Below are positions 49,395-61,251 of a stretch of 64,000 nt of DNA, one piece after another (the stretch's first letter is position 1; each line of letters begins with the position of its first letter). The position numbers were made by a program, and so were the translations under genes. The notes under the pieces were generated by a model, which saw nothing but the letters and a program-made list of their open reading frames with translations, made no database searches and was not told the DNA's origin. The stretch spans positions 15,301,000 to 15,364,999 of the forward strand of contig JAQFVV010012404.1 of the NCBI GenBank assembly GCA_028023455.1, read 5' to 3'. Origin of the DNA: Epiperipatus broadwayi. Taxonomy: Eukaryota > Onychophora > Udeonychophora > Euonychophora > Peripatidae.

Positions 49395-49890
49395 ATATAG
49401 TTAGTTTACAATATTGTTTTGTTAAGCTTTTTTTTTATAAATTTTTTTTTTCAAATAAAAAGACAAAATGTCAAACAATTTTCAACAGAAAAGTAACTTA
49501 CTGATTTATTTTACTTGTATAATTTGTACACATACAAAATATAATATATACATAAAGAGTATACATATTATCTTACTGCAAAAAATTTAATGATATGTGT
49601 GAAATTGATTTAAAGTAAAATTATATGTATTTAGTGAAGTTCATGTAAATATAATATTTTGGTAAACTTTTTTTTTTTATTTTCAATCAAAAGCAAAAAT
49701 GTCAAACACTTTTCACTTAAAAGAATATTTCATATTTTTAATCACTTATGTACACACAATATTATTATGTACATATTAGATAGGATATATACATAAGGGC
49801 TATATATATATATTAACTTATAACAGAAATATCTAGTGATATATATATATATAAAATTCGATATCTAGTGATATATATATATATAAAATT
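49395..49890. repeat. Diverged copies of the satellite-like repeat of 9.7-10.45 kb
   Basis: Two units (around 49404 and 49650) carry TTTTGGTAAAC-like starts, A/T runs, TGTCAAACACTTTTCAC, CACACATACAAAAT- or GTACATATTAGATAGGAT-type sequence, and the subrepeat GATTTAAAGTAAAATTAT. At 49828-49893 a 33-base unit containing ATCTAGTGATATATATATAT is tandemly repeated. Confidence 0.72.
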
Positions 49891-50052
49891 CGATGTCTGT
49901 ATTTCTTCAAATCAATATATGTAATCTTATAATTGAATATTTATAAATACAATAATTAGAAATATGTAATTGTAATACCTTTAAAATTTTTTATTCACTT
50001 AGGAACTCTTTCAATTATTCTCATAGTCTTTGTCAACTAACACTTTGAAAGG

Positions 50053-50277
50053 CTAATCTTCACACAATTTCATGCTCTTAACATTTGCTGCCTGTCTATT
50101 AATTAAGTCTTGTTTGTATTTGTATATTAGCATAGCTTCCTTTATTTTTCTTTTGTTGTTATTTTTTTCAATTTGCAATATTTTTATGTTATTATAATTG
50201 AAGTTAAAACCATAAATACATGAATTATTATGGTCGTAAAAACAGTTATTATTATTTACTTTGTAATTTTGTTTCAT
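50053..50277 (-). pseudogene. Penelope-like GIY-YIG C-terminal fragment, left arm
   Basis: The minus frame contains FYDHNNSCIYGFNFNYNNIK, then ILQIEKNNNKRKIKEAMLIY and KQDLINRQ. The pattern 'H.ID..N..IL..E....KRKIKEA..I.......LNR' is the usual end of PLE GIY-YIG domains. RT and the GIY box are absent. Confidence 0.58.
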
Positions 50278-50309
50278 TTTCTAAACCCTTTTTAATCATA
50301 GCATCCATT

Positions 50310-50495
50310 TTTTATGACCATAATAATTCATGTATTGATGGTTTTAACTTCAATTATAATAATGTACAAATATTGCAAATTGGAAAAAATAACAAAAGGA
50401 AAATAAAGGAAGCTATGCTAATATACAAATACAAACAAGACTTAATTAACAGACAGGCAGAAAATGTTAAGATCATGGAATTGTGGGAAAGTTAG
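50310..50495 (+). pseudogene. Penelope-like GIY-YIG C-terminal fragment, right arm
   Basis: Mirror of the left-arm fragment, with NNSCIDGFNFNYNNVQILQI, KNNKRKIKEAMLIYKYKQ and LINRQAENVKIMELWES before the stop. It differs from the left arm at roughly a tenth of residues, so the pair is older than the one at 20-24 kb. Confidence 0.6.
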
Positions 50496-50623
50496 CCTTT
50501 CAAGGTGTTAATTGACAAAGACTACGAAGACAGTTGAAAGTGCTCCTAAATGGATTAAAAATTTTAAAGTTATTACTTTACATATTTCTAATTACTGTAT
50601 TTATAAATATTTGATTATAAGAT

Positions 50624-50625
<2 letters not shown>

Positions 50626-50683
<58 letters not shown>

Positions 50684-50701
50684 ATAAATATATATATATA
50701 T
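50626..50701. repeat. (TA)n microsatellite, target of the LTR element
   Basis: TA runs between the PLE arm and the LTR start. The repeat hides any target-site duplication. Confidence 0.95.
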
Positions 50702-53448
50702 TGTAACCTAGTGTTATTGACACTTGGTTTATTTAGCATTATTTCCACAGGAAAACAATGCTATCCTTTTCTAGGAAATAAAAAAGTAAAATAATAATAA
50801 TATTAAGTGATTAATAAAATATGCTATTTACTCACTTTATTGTGTTTTAAGCAAATAACTAAAAAATTTGGTAATCCAAATTTCATTTTGAAGAAGAGCA
50901 TGAATAATTTAATTAAAATATTAACAATAAGAGCAATTTAATATAGTATAAAAGCACATATCATAAACAGTAATTGATTTGGATGGGAGGGGGATGAGTA
51001 GATGAGTATCTTATCAATACAGCACAATAACTTCTGATAATTTATTTTTGTAGAAAATCATATTTAAAAGAAATATACATCACTAATTATTAATTGAGTA
51101 TATTTATTATTTTTCATTATTTGTCAAATTACTTTGTAATTCATTTAAATCATACGGAAAACTATATGATTGTAATGGGTTTTTCTTTTCTTTTGTTTAT
51201 GTATAATTAAATGATTATTTTTCTGTAAGAGGTTGCTAAAACAAGACCGCCAAAATTTGAAGAAAGTTTAGTCTGACTTTAGTTTTACAAGGAGGAAGCA
51301 GTACTGAAATTCGGTAACAAATTTTTTATTATTTTTTATTGCAGAAATAAATATAAGTCCAGTAAATTTTTAATAATATCATGCGTGGCTAATCCTATTT
51401 GATAAGATATTCTGTTTCTGTTGCCATCTACCTATTTTAAAGCTTTTTATACGCAAAATTGTACTATCTTATGCTAAAGTTCAAAATGACCGTATTAACT
51501 ACAGCAATCACGGAAAGTGTCATTATATTTAACTTAAGCAATATAAGTAATTTCCAGGAAATAAACAATTATTTGTTAACTTTACCTTATTTAATAATCT
51601 TTTCATGGTATAAAAGAAAAATTATAATTAAAAGAAATATTATAAAAGCCAAAGAAAGTTAACGAGAAACATTTCGCGCTCTTTCTAAAAGAAATTGTCT
51701 GCGTTTGAAAATAATGTAAGTTCCCCACTTTAAAATATGTTTTATTCACTGAAAATTATCTAAAAATAATATTAATGATCAATGATATTTACTTATGCAC
51801 CTGTATATTTTTTAAAAAGAAAATATAAATTTTCTCAAGGCAAATATCAGAAAATTTGTATGTGTGCATTTTACGGAAAATTCCTTATTAAAGAAAAATT
51901 ACAATTCCTAGAGTAGGAATAAAAACTACAAACATTATTGACTTAATTATAACCATAATATAATATGTTATATTATACATCAATTGGAGTCGTTAAAACT
52001 TCATATCCACGTAAGTCAGCTGCAGTCGTTATAATAATAGTATTTTAGAAAATTCGCGCATTAGTTTTATTCCTAAGCCAGCTAGCTAAAAATGATACGT
52101 ATCGCCAATAGTAAAAAGAAAAGAATTGTATATGTGATCGTCTATCGTCAAATATTCGTCATGTTAAAAAAAATGTATTGTTTTCTTGGATCCCAAAATT
52201 ATATCAGTTAATTCAAGGAAGAGTTAACATCCAACGCTGCTATGTTTTCTTTGCCTAATTTATTAATTGCACCAGAATGGAGGCAACTTTTATATAAATG
52301 AAATAAAATGTGTTTCTTATTTTAAATTTGCTTCGTGAACTACGAATGGATCAAGTTCTTCATCTAGATAAATTGCCCAACGGAAAAACATTTTTCTAGT
52401 GAGATAATAAGCACTTGTTAAGTAATGATTTTTTTTTAATTTGTAAAATTATGTGTATTTTTTTTTTATCAACAGGTTAAAGGCTGTATAGTCAAGTAGT
52501 ATTTAAATGACCTTGTAATCATAAAGGTATGTTTTCCTGTAATTATTCTAGGTTAAATTTATATTTGACATGGAAATTTTTTTTTTTATAAAATGTGTTT
52601 ACTTATGATATGCAATTATGGGTATAAATTTATATGTTAGATGCATAAAAGTAGAAAAATTTAGATACTTAATAGGTAAAATATCTAGTTAAAATTATCA
52701 GAAGTAATTAAAGAGAAGTGCTATACAGGATATTACTTATTTAAAGTTTGAAACAAATTTATACTATGTTAATTGCGGAACTTATTCCCAATTATTCTTT
52801 ATTAACGCATTCACTTAATTTAGTTCAAGATACTATACTACCAATTACTTGTTGAATGTTTTTTTGGCAAAGGTGAAAATTATTATGGTTAATTCTGTGA
52901 TATCCATTGATTTCAGACGTTGATCTAAGTATACCCCGGAACATAAATTTAGTGTAATTAGTGTATTTGCTTGTCTTGCCCCGATATAGCATTGGTATAT
53001 GCTTAAGATTCGCATAAGTAATAATTGTAATGTCTTTATTTTGTGGGATGGAAAATGATCTCCCCAAAAGCTTTATTTTCCATGAGGGAATAGATAAATC
53101 TAATATTTGGGTATATTTATAACCCAAGTGATCGCTTCTCAGAGTTAGGACGATCAGTAATTTATATCGTATTTAGTGTATTTCATTCGTTAAAATCCCA
53201 GGAGAGGATTATATTGGTGTGTTCCTATTATGCCCAAGTACGAGGTAAGGACCCACCAAACTATTTTAATGTAGTAGTTAACTCTACAGACCTTCAGTGT
53301 TATTCTGTATTCCTCATGAGAAAATAGAGATAATTCCACCACGGAAGGTGTTGAATATTGTGTTTTGTTTAGAAAGTTATGGCAAGATAACGGGTATATT
53401 GGGGGTTAATTCCTCACGATCCATTTAGTATAAATAGCGTGCTAGTAT
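50702..53448 (+). repeat. 5' LTR (visible minimum)
   Basis: It matches 61252-64000 throughout. The real right end lies beyond 53448 because the other copy is cut by the window. A TATA-like TATAAAT at 53429-53435 suggests that U3 is about 2.7 kb and that transcription starts near 53455-53465. A polyadenylation-like AATAAA at 54160-54165 could serve the R/U5 part, which would put the LTR end past 54180; the end and the primer-binding site were not resolved. An antisense 100-codon frame (52825-53127) is kept open in both LTRs. Confidence 0.93.
53429..53436 (+). promoter_or_regulatory. TATA-like box of the LTR promoter
   Basis: TATAAATA within GTATAAATAGCGTGC, also present at the corresponding place in the 3' LTR. 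Start-site position is inferred. Confidence 0.45.
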
Positions 53449-55780
53449 ATATGATCAATGTCTGGATTGTGCGGCGGAATAGTGCTGGTAATTCACACGT
53501 AAGTCAATGGAGAGAGTAAGTTTAAAATTGCGTGATTTAAAAATTTTATTTGCCAATGGAGGATTCAAATACTAGGTTTAATTCGGGTTAATGATTAAGT
53601 AGCACTCACAATATAACTTATACTGAGGAATACAATGTGTATAACAACTTCAGTTATTATTAAGGTAAATATTAAAAATAATAAGTGTAACTTCTGATAA
53701 ATAACCCATAAATTATAATAAGTTATCTAAATAAAAACTATCATTTAATTAAAGATATGATTATAAAAATCGTTTGTACGCATTGCCTAGAATCAGATTA
53801 TTTTTATTTTAAAACAAATAGTTAGTTAATAAAGTTAAGCAGCCGTTCATATAAGATACACTAAACGGATGAGTTAATGTATCGATAATAATATTTATTT
53901 TGTTATATTCAATTTGCATAAATGTAAAAAGAAGATGAAGAAGTAGTTTGAATCCAAGTCTAAAAGTATAGACGAATTAATGTTAGTTATATTTTGTTTT
54001 ATCCATATGGGATCGAATAAATTGTATATGTTTGTTTATTATGTTAATCATAAAGGATAGTTTTGTTAAACTGTAATAATAAATTATAATCTTGTTAAAA
54101 TTTAATAATAAATTATAGTCTTGTTACAAGTTGTTTTGAGTCATTTTTCTTGTGTGCTAAATAAAAGTGTATTTGCATAATACTTGCAATACGTTCTTGA
54201 GTCCAAAATCATTTATGAAATCTTAAATTCAATACACCAGATAGACGATCGTAAGCAGATCAGAATATTTCAGTATATTTTAATTTAATAAAAAAATTAT
54301 TTGTGGAATTGGAAACTTCAGACCAAGACATTTTATTTTATGTGTGTGTAAAATCACTTTATTCCCAAACTAGTAGGTTTTGGTTGCACATTGTTTCGTA
54401 CACAGTTAAGTGAAGTGTCTAAGTAATAAATCTTAGTTAAATTATTGTGTTGTCATGGAGGATGGAAGGACACAAAAGCACCCTTGTCTTTTCATCATTC
54501 CGACTGAGATTCTGGATTAAAAGGGGCTGTATTATTCAAAATTATGCGTTGTTATTGAATATAGTTATCATCTCGTTAAACATTATAATAGTTGATATGT
54601 GGATGAAGACACATGGAATTTAAATAAGGTAAATGTTTCCTATAGCCGACCAGAATGTCAGTCATATGCGACAACACAATACTGCCGAGCATTTTTCTTT
54701 AAATATAACAGAGAACCCTGAGATTAGTGTCATTATTATAAGTGCTCTTACAGTAAGAATTGATCAATTATGATCAACATTACAAGCGTGGCATGGCTTA
54801 AGAGATTGAAACTTCTGATTGTATAATAATAAAATATTGAGATCATATTGGCAAATTAATGAATGTTTTATTTTAGTCAGTAATATTAACAATGACATGA
54901 AATCATCATCATCATTGTCGAACAGTGCAAGTACTTACAGCTCAGAGAATGTGTTTTGGATAGAGAAAGAATGTTAGTTTATTCTAAATTTTCTTTTTAA
55001 ATTTATTTTATTAATGATAATTTTTTTTTTAAGTTTATCTCTGTCTGAACTGCATATCGCTGTAGCTGAATTATTATAACTAACCTAACGTCGAGCTATA
55101 TTAGGTAAAATATAGGGTTTGCTACCCGTCCTAGAAGGAAGCGTTTAGGCCTTCCGAATTTTCTTTCATAATAATCATAGAAGGGAAGTCGTCGGCACCT
55201 TTTACTAGGTTAGAAATGGCCGCCCAACTACAGGGGCCTTCGATGGCTATAGCTGGCCACGAAGAATTTGGTAAAATTTTCTTGAAATAAATATAAATAG
55301 TATTTGCACGTGAATGAATTAATTGTTCATTGATTGAAAATGTTTGCCAATGATAAATTGTTTCTTTAGCCATAAAATATTATATGAATGTCTATTTTAT
55401 GACATAATCTTTTGCCACTGAATAAATAAATTTGTTAGTTTATAATGTTATGGTCTGTAAGTAATTCCGTAAAATATTGTAATGATTTTATCATTTATGA
55501 TGATCTGCTTGTCTGGTGGTGTGATTAGCACTTATACCATATTACATAATGGTTTGGTGAGATTTCTATGGACCAAGTAGCATATGAGAAAAGAATATTC
55601 GATAGTTAATGTTGGGACTCTAGAGATAGTAAATATCAGAACATAGTTTTTGGTGTAGATTGTTTTTGATAGGAGAGGCATAGAGGCAGGATGTCTTGTC
55701 AATAATTGCTTATCAATATTATTAATAGTTCATTACTAATTTCAGTACTGTCAAATAACAGAAAGAGTGAAATTTAAAAT
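53449..55780 (+). other. Rest of 5' LTR and untranslated leader
   Basis: About 2.3 kb before gag. It must hold the LTR's right end and the primer-binding site. Possible ends in TACA near 54232, 54783 and 55540 cannot be told apart without the second LTR. A less AT-rich patch at 55110-55260 has a short antisense frame without recognisable similarity. Confidence 0.5.
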
Positions 55781-57862
55781 ATGAGTGAAAACCAAGATAG
55801 TCAGGATATTTCAGAGGATTTGGGAGAATCCCAAGAGCTCCAATCCCCAGATACACAAACTGCACATTTTCATGTAGAAGTAAGAGAGGAACAAGAATCT
55901 TTAGATGAAGTTAGTCTGAAAAAAGTTAAAGTAAATAAAGATCTACCTGGGGATGAGCAAGTCCAAATATTTGCAATATTACAAAATTTGTCTGCACAGA
56001 TCTGAAACTCAGAAAATAAAATAGAAAGTCAAATAAAAAATTCAAATAGTGAACTAAAAAGGGAAGTAGAAAGTCAAGTACAAAAATCAAATGATGAATT
56101 AAAAAGTCAAATAAAAAATTCAAATAGTGAATTAGAAAGTAAAATAGAAAGTCAAATAAAAAATTCCAATAGTGAATTAGAAAGTAAAATAAAAAGTCAA
56201 ATGCAAAATTTGGACAGTAAATTAGAAAATCACGTACAGGAAATCAAAGACCTAAGGGAAGAGTTAAAGAACCATGTAGAAGAGTCAAAATTGGCCTCCG
56301 AAAAACTAGAAATAAAAATTAAGAAAGAAATAGAAATAAAGTCGGAAAGGGCCAAAAATATGATCGAGGCTATTCAGCAGGACTTCAGAATTCAATATGT
56401 AGAATTAAACAGTGAAGTTAAGGATAAAATAGAATGTATGAAGGGAGAATTAGATAGTGCTAGGAGTGAGTTTAGAAACTTAAAAGAAGAAGTCCAAAAT
56501 ATAACTCTTGAACCTGACAATATAGTAGAAGGATGTCAGAGCCAGATTACTAGCAGAATAGCTAAGTTAGAAAATCAAGAGGTAACCCAATGTGAAATTA
56601 ATAAAAATATAGAAAGTGAGCTAATTCAAGTTCTAGGAAAAGTAGAACATTTTAATGAGATATTAAAGAATAATTCACAAATATTACATAATGATCTCAA
56701 AGAGGAAATAGGGGAATATATGAATCAGTGTGAGAATACAGTATATCAAAGACTAGAAGATAAACTTGAGTTAGAGAAAGATGAAACTATTAACCAGTTA
56801 AAGCAACAAATTCAACATTTAAATGTAGGCCTTAAGGACAGTTCTACAAGAATAGACTGTGAATGGCAAAATTATAAATTAGGATTAGAAAGTCGTATGA
56901 AAGCTATGGACCTTAATATGGATAAAGTTGTTCATAGTAAAAATGTATCTGAAACTCAGGTTAAGGAAATCAATAATGATCATAATAAACCCGTAATCTC
57001 TGAGTTACATACAATGATTAGTCCACTTGAATCAATGTACAATCCATTGACTGAGGCCAGACATAAAGTCATGTTAGAGCCCGAAAGTAATAGCTCCATG
57101 GCCTTGAAATTCCTCAAAATAAAATTCTTTAAAGGAGAATACCTGGAGAATCCACATGAATATCTCCAAAATTTAGACGAATTGTTCACCTTATGTCATT
57201 TGTCTGAGGTAGAGAAGATTGCCATTGCCACAAACCATTTGTGTGCGGCATCTAAAGATTGGTGGCAATCGTTATTTATAAAACCGGAAACATATGGGGA
57301 CTTTAAGTATCTTATGCTAGCCAGTTTTTGGGGGGAAGACCGCCAAGACAACCTCAGGTATCAAATATCTCAGGAAAGGTTCCATGTAAATAAGGGCAGT
57401 TACACTCAGTTTTTCAGGAGTCAGGCCGTCAAACTGAAAACGTTGACAGCCTATCCTTTATCTGAGACCCAAATTGTATGAATAATTTGCCATAATTTAC
57501 CGAGGCATATCGAGCAGGTCTTGATTGCTGCTGATCGACATACAATAGAAGAAGTAGTCGAAATTTTAGATTCTCTAGAAACCAGTGATAGGAATATGGA
57601 TCATAGGAGTAGGATAAATAGGGACACCCATCCTATGGTAAACAATATTAATTTCACAGATAGGTCCTATGTGGGAAAGAGGAGGTTAAGTAAAGAAAAG
57701 GGATATTATAGGATGAATCCCTATAGTAGGCCAAATAGCCACCTTAGTAGGCCGACAGTGAAGAGAAGGATTCTAAATGAGAATCAACCTTCTACTAGTG
57801 GTATCCCAACGATGCCAAAGAAAAATAACAAAGGTAGTAAAAATAGCGGGGCATTAAATTAA
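55781..57862 (+). pseudogene. gag: gag of the LTR element, with two in-frame TGA stops
   Basis: One frame runs from the ATG at 55781 to the TAA at 57860-57862, about 693 codons, interrupted by TGA at 56003-56005 (after residue 74) and 57479-57481. After an acidic N-terminus (about residues 1-75) comes a long coiled coil (about 80-350) whose start is built of short repeats with SQIKNSNSELESK-like units. Then a retrotransposon capsid-like domain follows (FLKIKFFKGEYLENPHEYLQ and KDWWQSLF) and an Arg/Lys-rich tail. No CCHC knuckle is visible; the basic tail may bind RNA instead. Gag forms the intracellular particle. The Met at 55781 is the first in frame. Confidence 0.85.
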
Positions 57863-60800
57863 AAAGGACCTCGCAGGAATGTTCCTCACTTCGGGGCCCT
57901 ATTTTTAAACATATGGGGAACAGCATGATGTGGATTATTAATAATATAGACCTGGACATTGATTATTTGGAACCAGGAAAAATGTCTGAGCCACCTATTT
58001 TATACAACTGTCCTATGATAAAAATTATCATTTCAGGAATTGTTGTCAACACTTTAATTGATTCAGGCAGTCAAGCCTCCTTGTTGTCTGAAGAAACATA
58101 CTTAAAAATTCAGTCAGCTGACCAATCAATTCCAATTTTACCAACTAAGGTGATTAGGGTAATACTTGCTAATGGAAAGAAGACCAAATTATCTAATAAA
58201 CAGGGTTTTATTACATTCGAAATTAATTTGTGCAAATTTGAGCATGTCTTTTTAATCATGCCAGGTTTGATTCATGAAGCCATAATTGGTTCGGATTTCA
58301 TGACTCTAAATAATTGTTATATTAATTACAGAGATGAAACTTTTGGATGTAAAGAGATTTGCCCTCTTATAGTCAATTGTAATAGTCAGATGAATCAATT
58401 AATGACCATACAGGAAACAACAGTTGATGTAAATATTAAAGTTAAGTTGGATGGTTCATGTATTATTGGCACAGAATACTATAAACCATTTTTCCAATTG
58501 TTGTTCCAGTATCGTGGTGTTTTTTCCAAAATACCTGGTATATTAAAAGGGTATGTTCATAGAATCAATTTGAAAGATAATGAGCCTTTCCAGCAGCGTA
58601 CTTATCCTATTCCCTACCAATACCAGGCAGATGTTCAGCAGCAGATTAACAAAATGATTGACTGGCAGATTATTAAACCCAGTCCTTCTTCTTATGTGAA
58701 TCCATTAGTGGTCGTTAAAAAGAAAGATGGATCCATAAGAGTCTGTCTGGATGCACGTACACTTAACCAGCATACTGTCCCAGAGCATGACATACCATCA
58801 CCTATTCAGGAGTTATTGATGAAGTTCAAAGGGAAGAGCATATTCTCCACATTTGATTTAACCGCCAGCTATTGGCAAATCCCACTCCATCAAAATGATC
58901 AAAAGTATACGGCATTCCATTACCAGGGCCAATCTTATATTTTTCAAAGGATGCCCTTTGGTTTAATTAATAGTGGGGCTGGCCTTATCAGATGCTTGAA
59001 TATGGTCTTTTCAAAAGAACTGACAAATTTGTTAGTTATATACATCGATGATATTGTCATTGCTTCGGAAAATTAAAATGATCATTTACAGCATCTTAGC
59101 ATGTTTCTTTGTGAATGTTCAGATAATAATATAAAAATCAACTTTTATTTTAATTGGTCGAGAAATCTCTTTTCTTGGTCATTTGGTTAGTGCGGAAGGA
59201 GTCAAACCTCACCCAGACAAAATTGCCGCCATTCAAAGATTTCCCATCCCTAAGACCAGAAAGCACTTAAGATCGTTTTTGGGACTGTGTAACTACTATC
59301 ACAGGTTTTATAAAAAAATTTCATATGATACTATGCATTTATCTATTTTATTAAAAAAGTGTGAAAAGTGGAGGTGGACCCAGGAACATACAAGGGAATT
59401 TCAAATTATTAAAGATAACTTTTTAAAAACAGTAATTTTAGCCTATCCAGATTTAAATAAAGAGTTCTATTTGCAAACTGACAGTAGTGGGTTTGGTTTA
59501 GGGGTGATTTTATACCAAATGAATGAAAATAAAGAACCTAGAGTCTTATATTTCTTAAGCCGACATTTAAGGGGAGCGGAACTTAACTATACCACTACAG
59601 AGAAAGAGGCATTAGCTGTTGTGTGGGGATTTCAAAAACTTAGACAAATTTTATTAGGATCAAAAATTATAGTATTAACTGATCATCGTAGTTTGGAGTT
59701 CCTCAACAAGAGTTACCTCAATAATGAAAGATTAATTAGATGGAGCCTCTATCTTCAACAATATCAGTATGAAATCATCTATTGTTCAGGACAGGATAAT
59801 GTCATTGCAGATATTCTTAGTCGCAATCCTGTTTCTGTTAATTATCAGAACCCCAATACTGAAAATATAATTATTTGTAACATGTCCAGTTTGTTAGAGG
59901 AAGAAATAGTTAGAGATTACACAAATTTAGAATTACTGCAAACACAGGATGCTAGACTGGAGAGAATAATTAACTTCTTATCAGATCCAGCTAAACTAGA
60001 TCAGAAAAATAAATATGCAGATAGAATTAGAGAGGGGTATAGGTTTAAAGATAGGATTTTAATGAAGAAATTTAAAAGGGGAGATGAAACTTCCTGGAGA
60101 GTGATTATTCCTTTATGTTTAGTAAATAAACTCATAGATTATGTGCACTCCCAATATGGACACTATGGATTTCAGAAAATTGAACCTATTATAAAGAAAC
60201 ATTTTTATTTTCCTAAAATGTCTGAATCCATTGCCCGTAGACTTAGGGAATGTGAGATTTGTTTAAAAACTAAGTTTCAAAATAAATCATATGTGGGAAC
60301 ACTTCAACCCATACTGCCCAGTCAGACCAATGAATTATTGGCACTGGACTTTTATGGACCACTTCCACCTTTCAACCGTCAAAAATTTATTCTTGTGATG
60401 TATGACGTTTTTACCAAATATGTCTCTGCTTACCCGGTTCCAAAAACAGATGCTAAAAATGTTATTAAGTGCTTGGAAACTTTTCAAATTCCATTAGTAG
60501 AAAAACCAGCTTCAATACTTACCGATCACGCTACTGCATTCATCTCTGGTACATGGAAAAAGTGGGATAAAAAGCAAAATATTCAACATATCATGTGCTC
60601 AATTAGAAATCCCCAATCCAATCCAAGTGAAAGAATCATGCGTGAAATAAGCAGGTTATTCCGAGTTTATATAGAACAGGATCACAAACAGTGGGTCAAT
60701 AAGTTGCCACAAGTGATTAATTATATAAATATAACTATTAATGAGTCTACTAGGATGTCTCCAATTAGGCTACACTTTGGTAGACCTGAACCTTTACTAA

Positions 60801-61132
60801 TAAAAACACCGTTACCCATAATAGAGGAAAATATTAATGTGGAACATGACCAAGCAAGGGCCAGAATTTACCTGAAAAAGATGGGTGATAAACGCACTCG
60901 TTATTCCAAAACCAGTCCACATCCTTTTAAAGTCCATGATTTTGCTTTAATTAGAACTCCCCATGTGAGTAATCTCCGGAAGCATATGTTTCGAAAATTT
61001 ATGTATCTTTATGAAGGCCCCTATGAAATTGTGAAACAAGTGGGTGAGAATGCCTTTTTAGTCTCAACCCCTGATGGAACAAGAGGTACCTATAATGCCC
61101 GAAGCTTACTACCATATCCTAAACAAAATTAA
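57847..61132 (+). pseudogene. pol: pol of the LTR element: protease, RT, RNase H, integrase (one stop, one frameshift)
   Basis: It lies in the -1 frame relative to gag, open from 57847, with its first ATG at 57913. Protease: LIDSGSQASLL with Asp at residue 50 of the frame from that ATG. RT: VVKKKDGSIRVCLDARTLNQ, FSTFDLTASYWQIPL and the catalytic YIDD at residues 377-380. A TAA at 59074-59076 ends this frame, and a frameshift lies between about 59130 and 59150. The following frame (to 61132) has RNase H acidic residues in LQTDSSG, TEKEAL, LTDHRSL and VIADILSR, an integrase HHCC finger (H-x4-H near residue 322, C-x2-C near 357), then catalytic ALDFYG, ILTDHA and PSERIM with 34 residues between the last Asp and Glu. 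No chromodomain seen. Confidence 0.92.
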
Positions 61133-61251
61133 ATCTGTAAGATTGAATTTATTAACTTCTAAGAGAAGTATGATATAGACCTCGCAATACAATAAGAAAT
61201 ATTAATAAGGCATATATTATTTTATTTTTGTTTTCATAACGGTGGAATAAT
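61133..61251 (+). other. pol-to-LTR spacer, weak polypurine tract
   Basis: About 120 bases, no ORF. GGTGGAATAA at 61241-61250, directly before the LTR, is the only purine-rich tract in a position to prime plus-strand synthesis; it is short and interrupted by a T. Confidence 0.5.

Larger units (their letters stand above)
49925..50625. mobile_element. Penelope-derived inverted repeat
   Basis: Left arm about 49925-50242 is the diverged reverse complement of right arm about 50308-50625, with a spacer of about 65 bases. Both arms encode, reading outward, the end of a GIY-YIG-type Penelope protein followed by about 130 bases of 3' flank. The right arm ends at a TA repeat, and TA-rich sequence also lies left. 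Same head-to-head layout as at 19980-23877, but from a different, older PLE family. Confidence 0.65.

Noticed and set aside
55131-55373. Antisense 80-codon frame in the LTR element leader
   Set aside because: No recognisable domain and no second copy to compare.
54180-55780. Primer-binding site and LTR right end (TACA near 54232, 54783, 55540)
   Set aside because: Several weak candidates, none followed by a recognisable tRNA complement; the second LTR copy needed to decide is outside the window.
57840-57865. Programmed -1 frameshift site between gag and pol
   Set aside because: The pol frame overlaps the gag end by only 16 bases and no classical slippery heptamer plus structure is evident; translation mode left open.
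61133-61251. Envelope gene downstream of pol
   Set aside because: Only about 120 non-coding bases separate the integrase stop from the 3' LTR.
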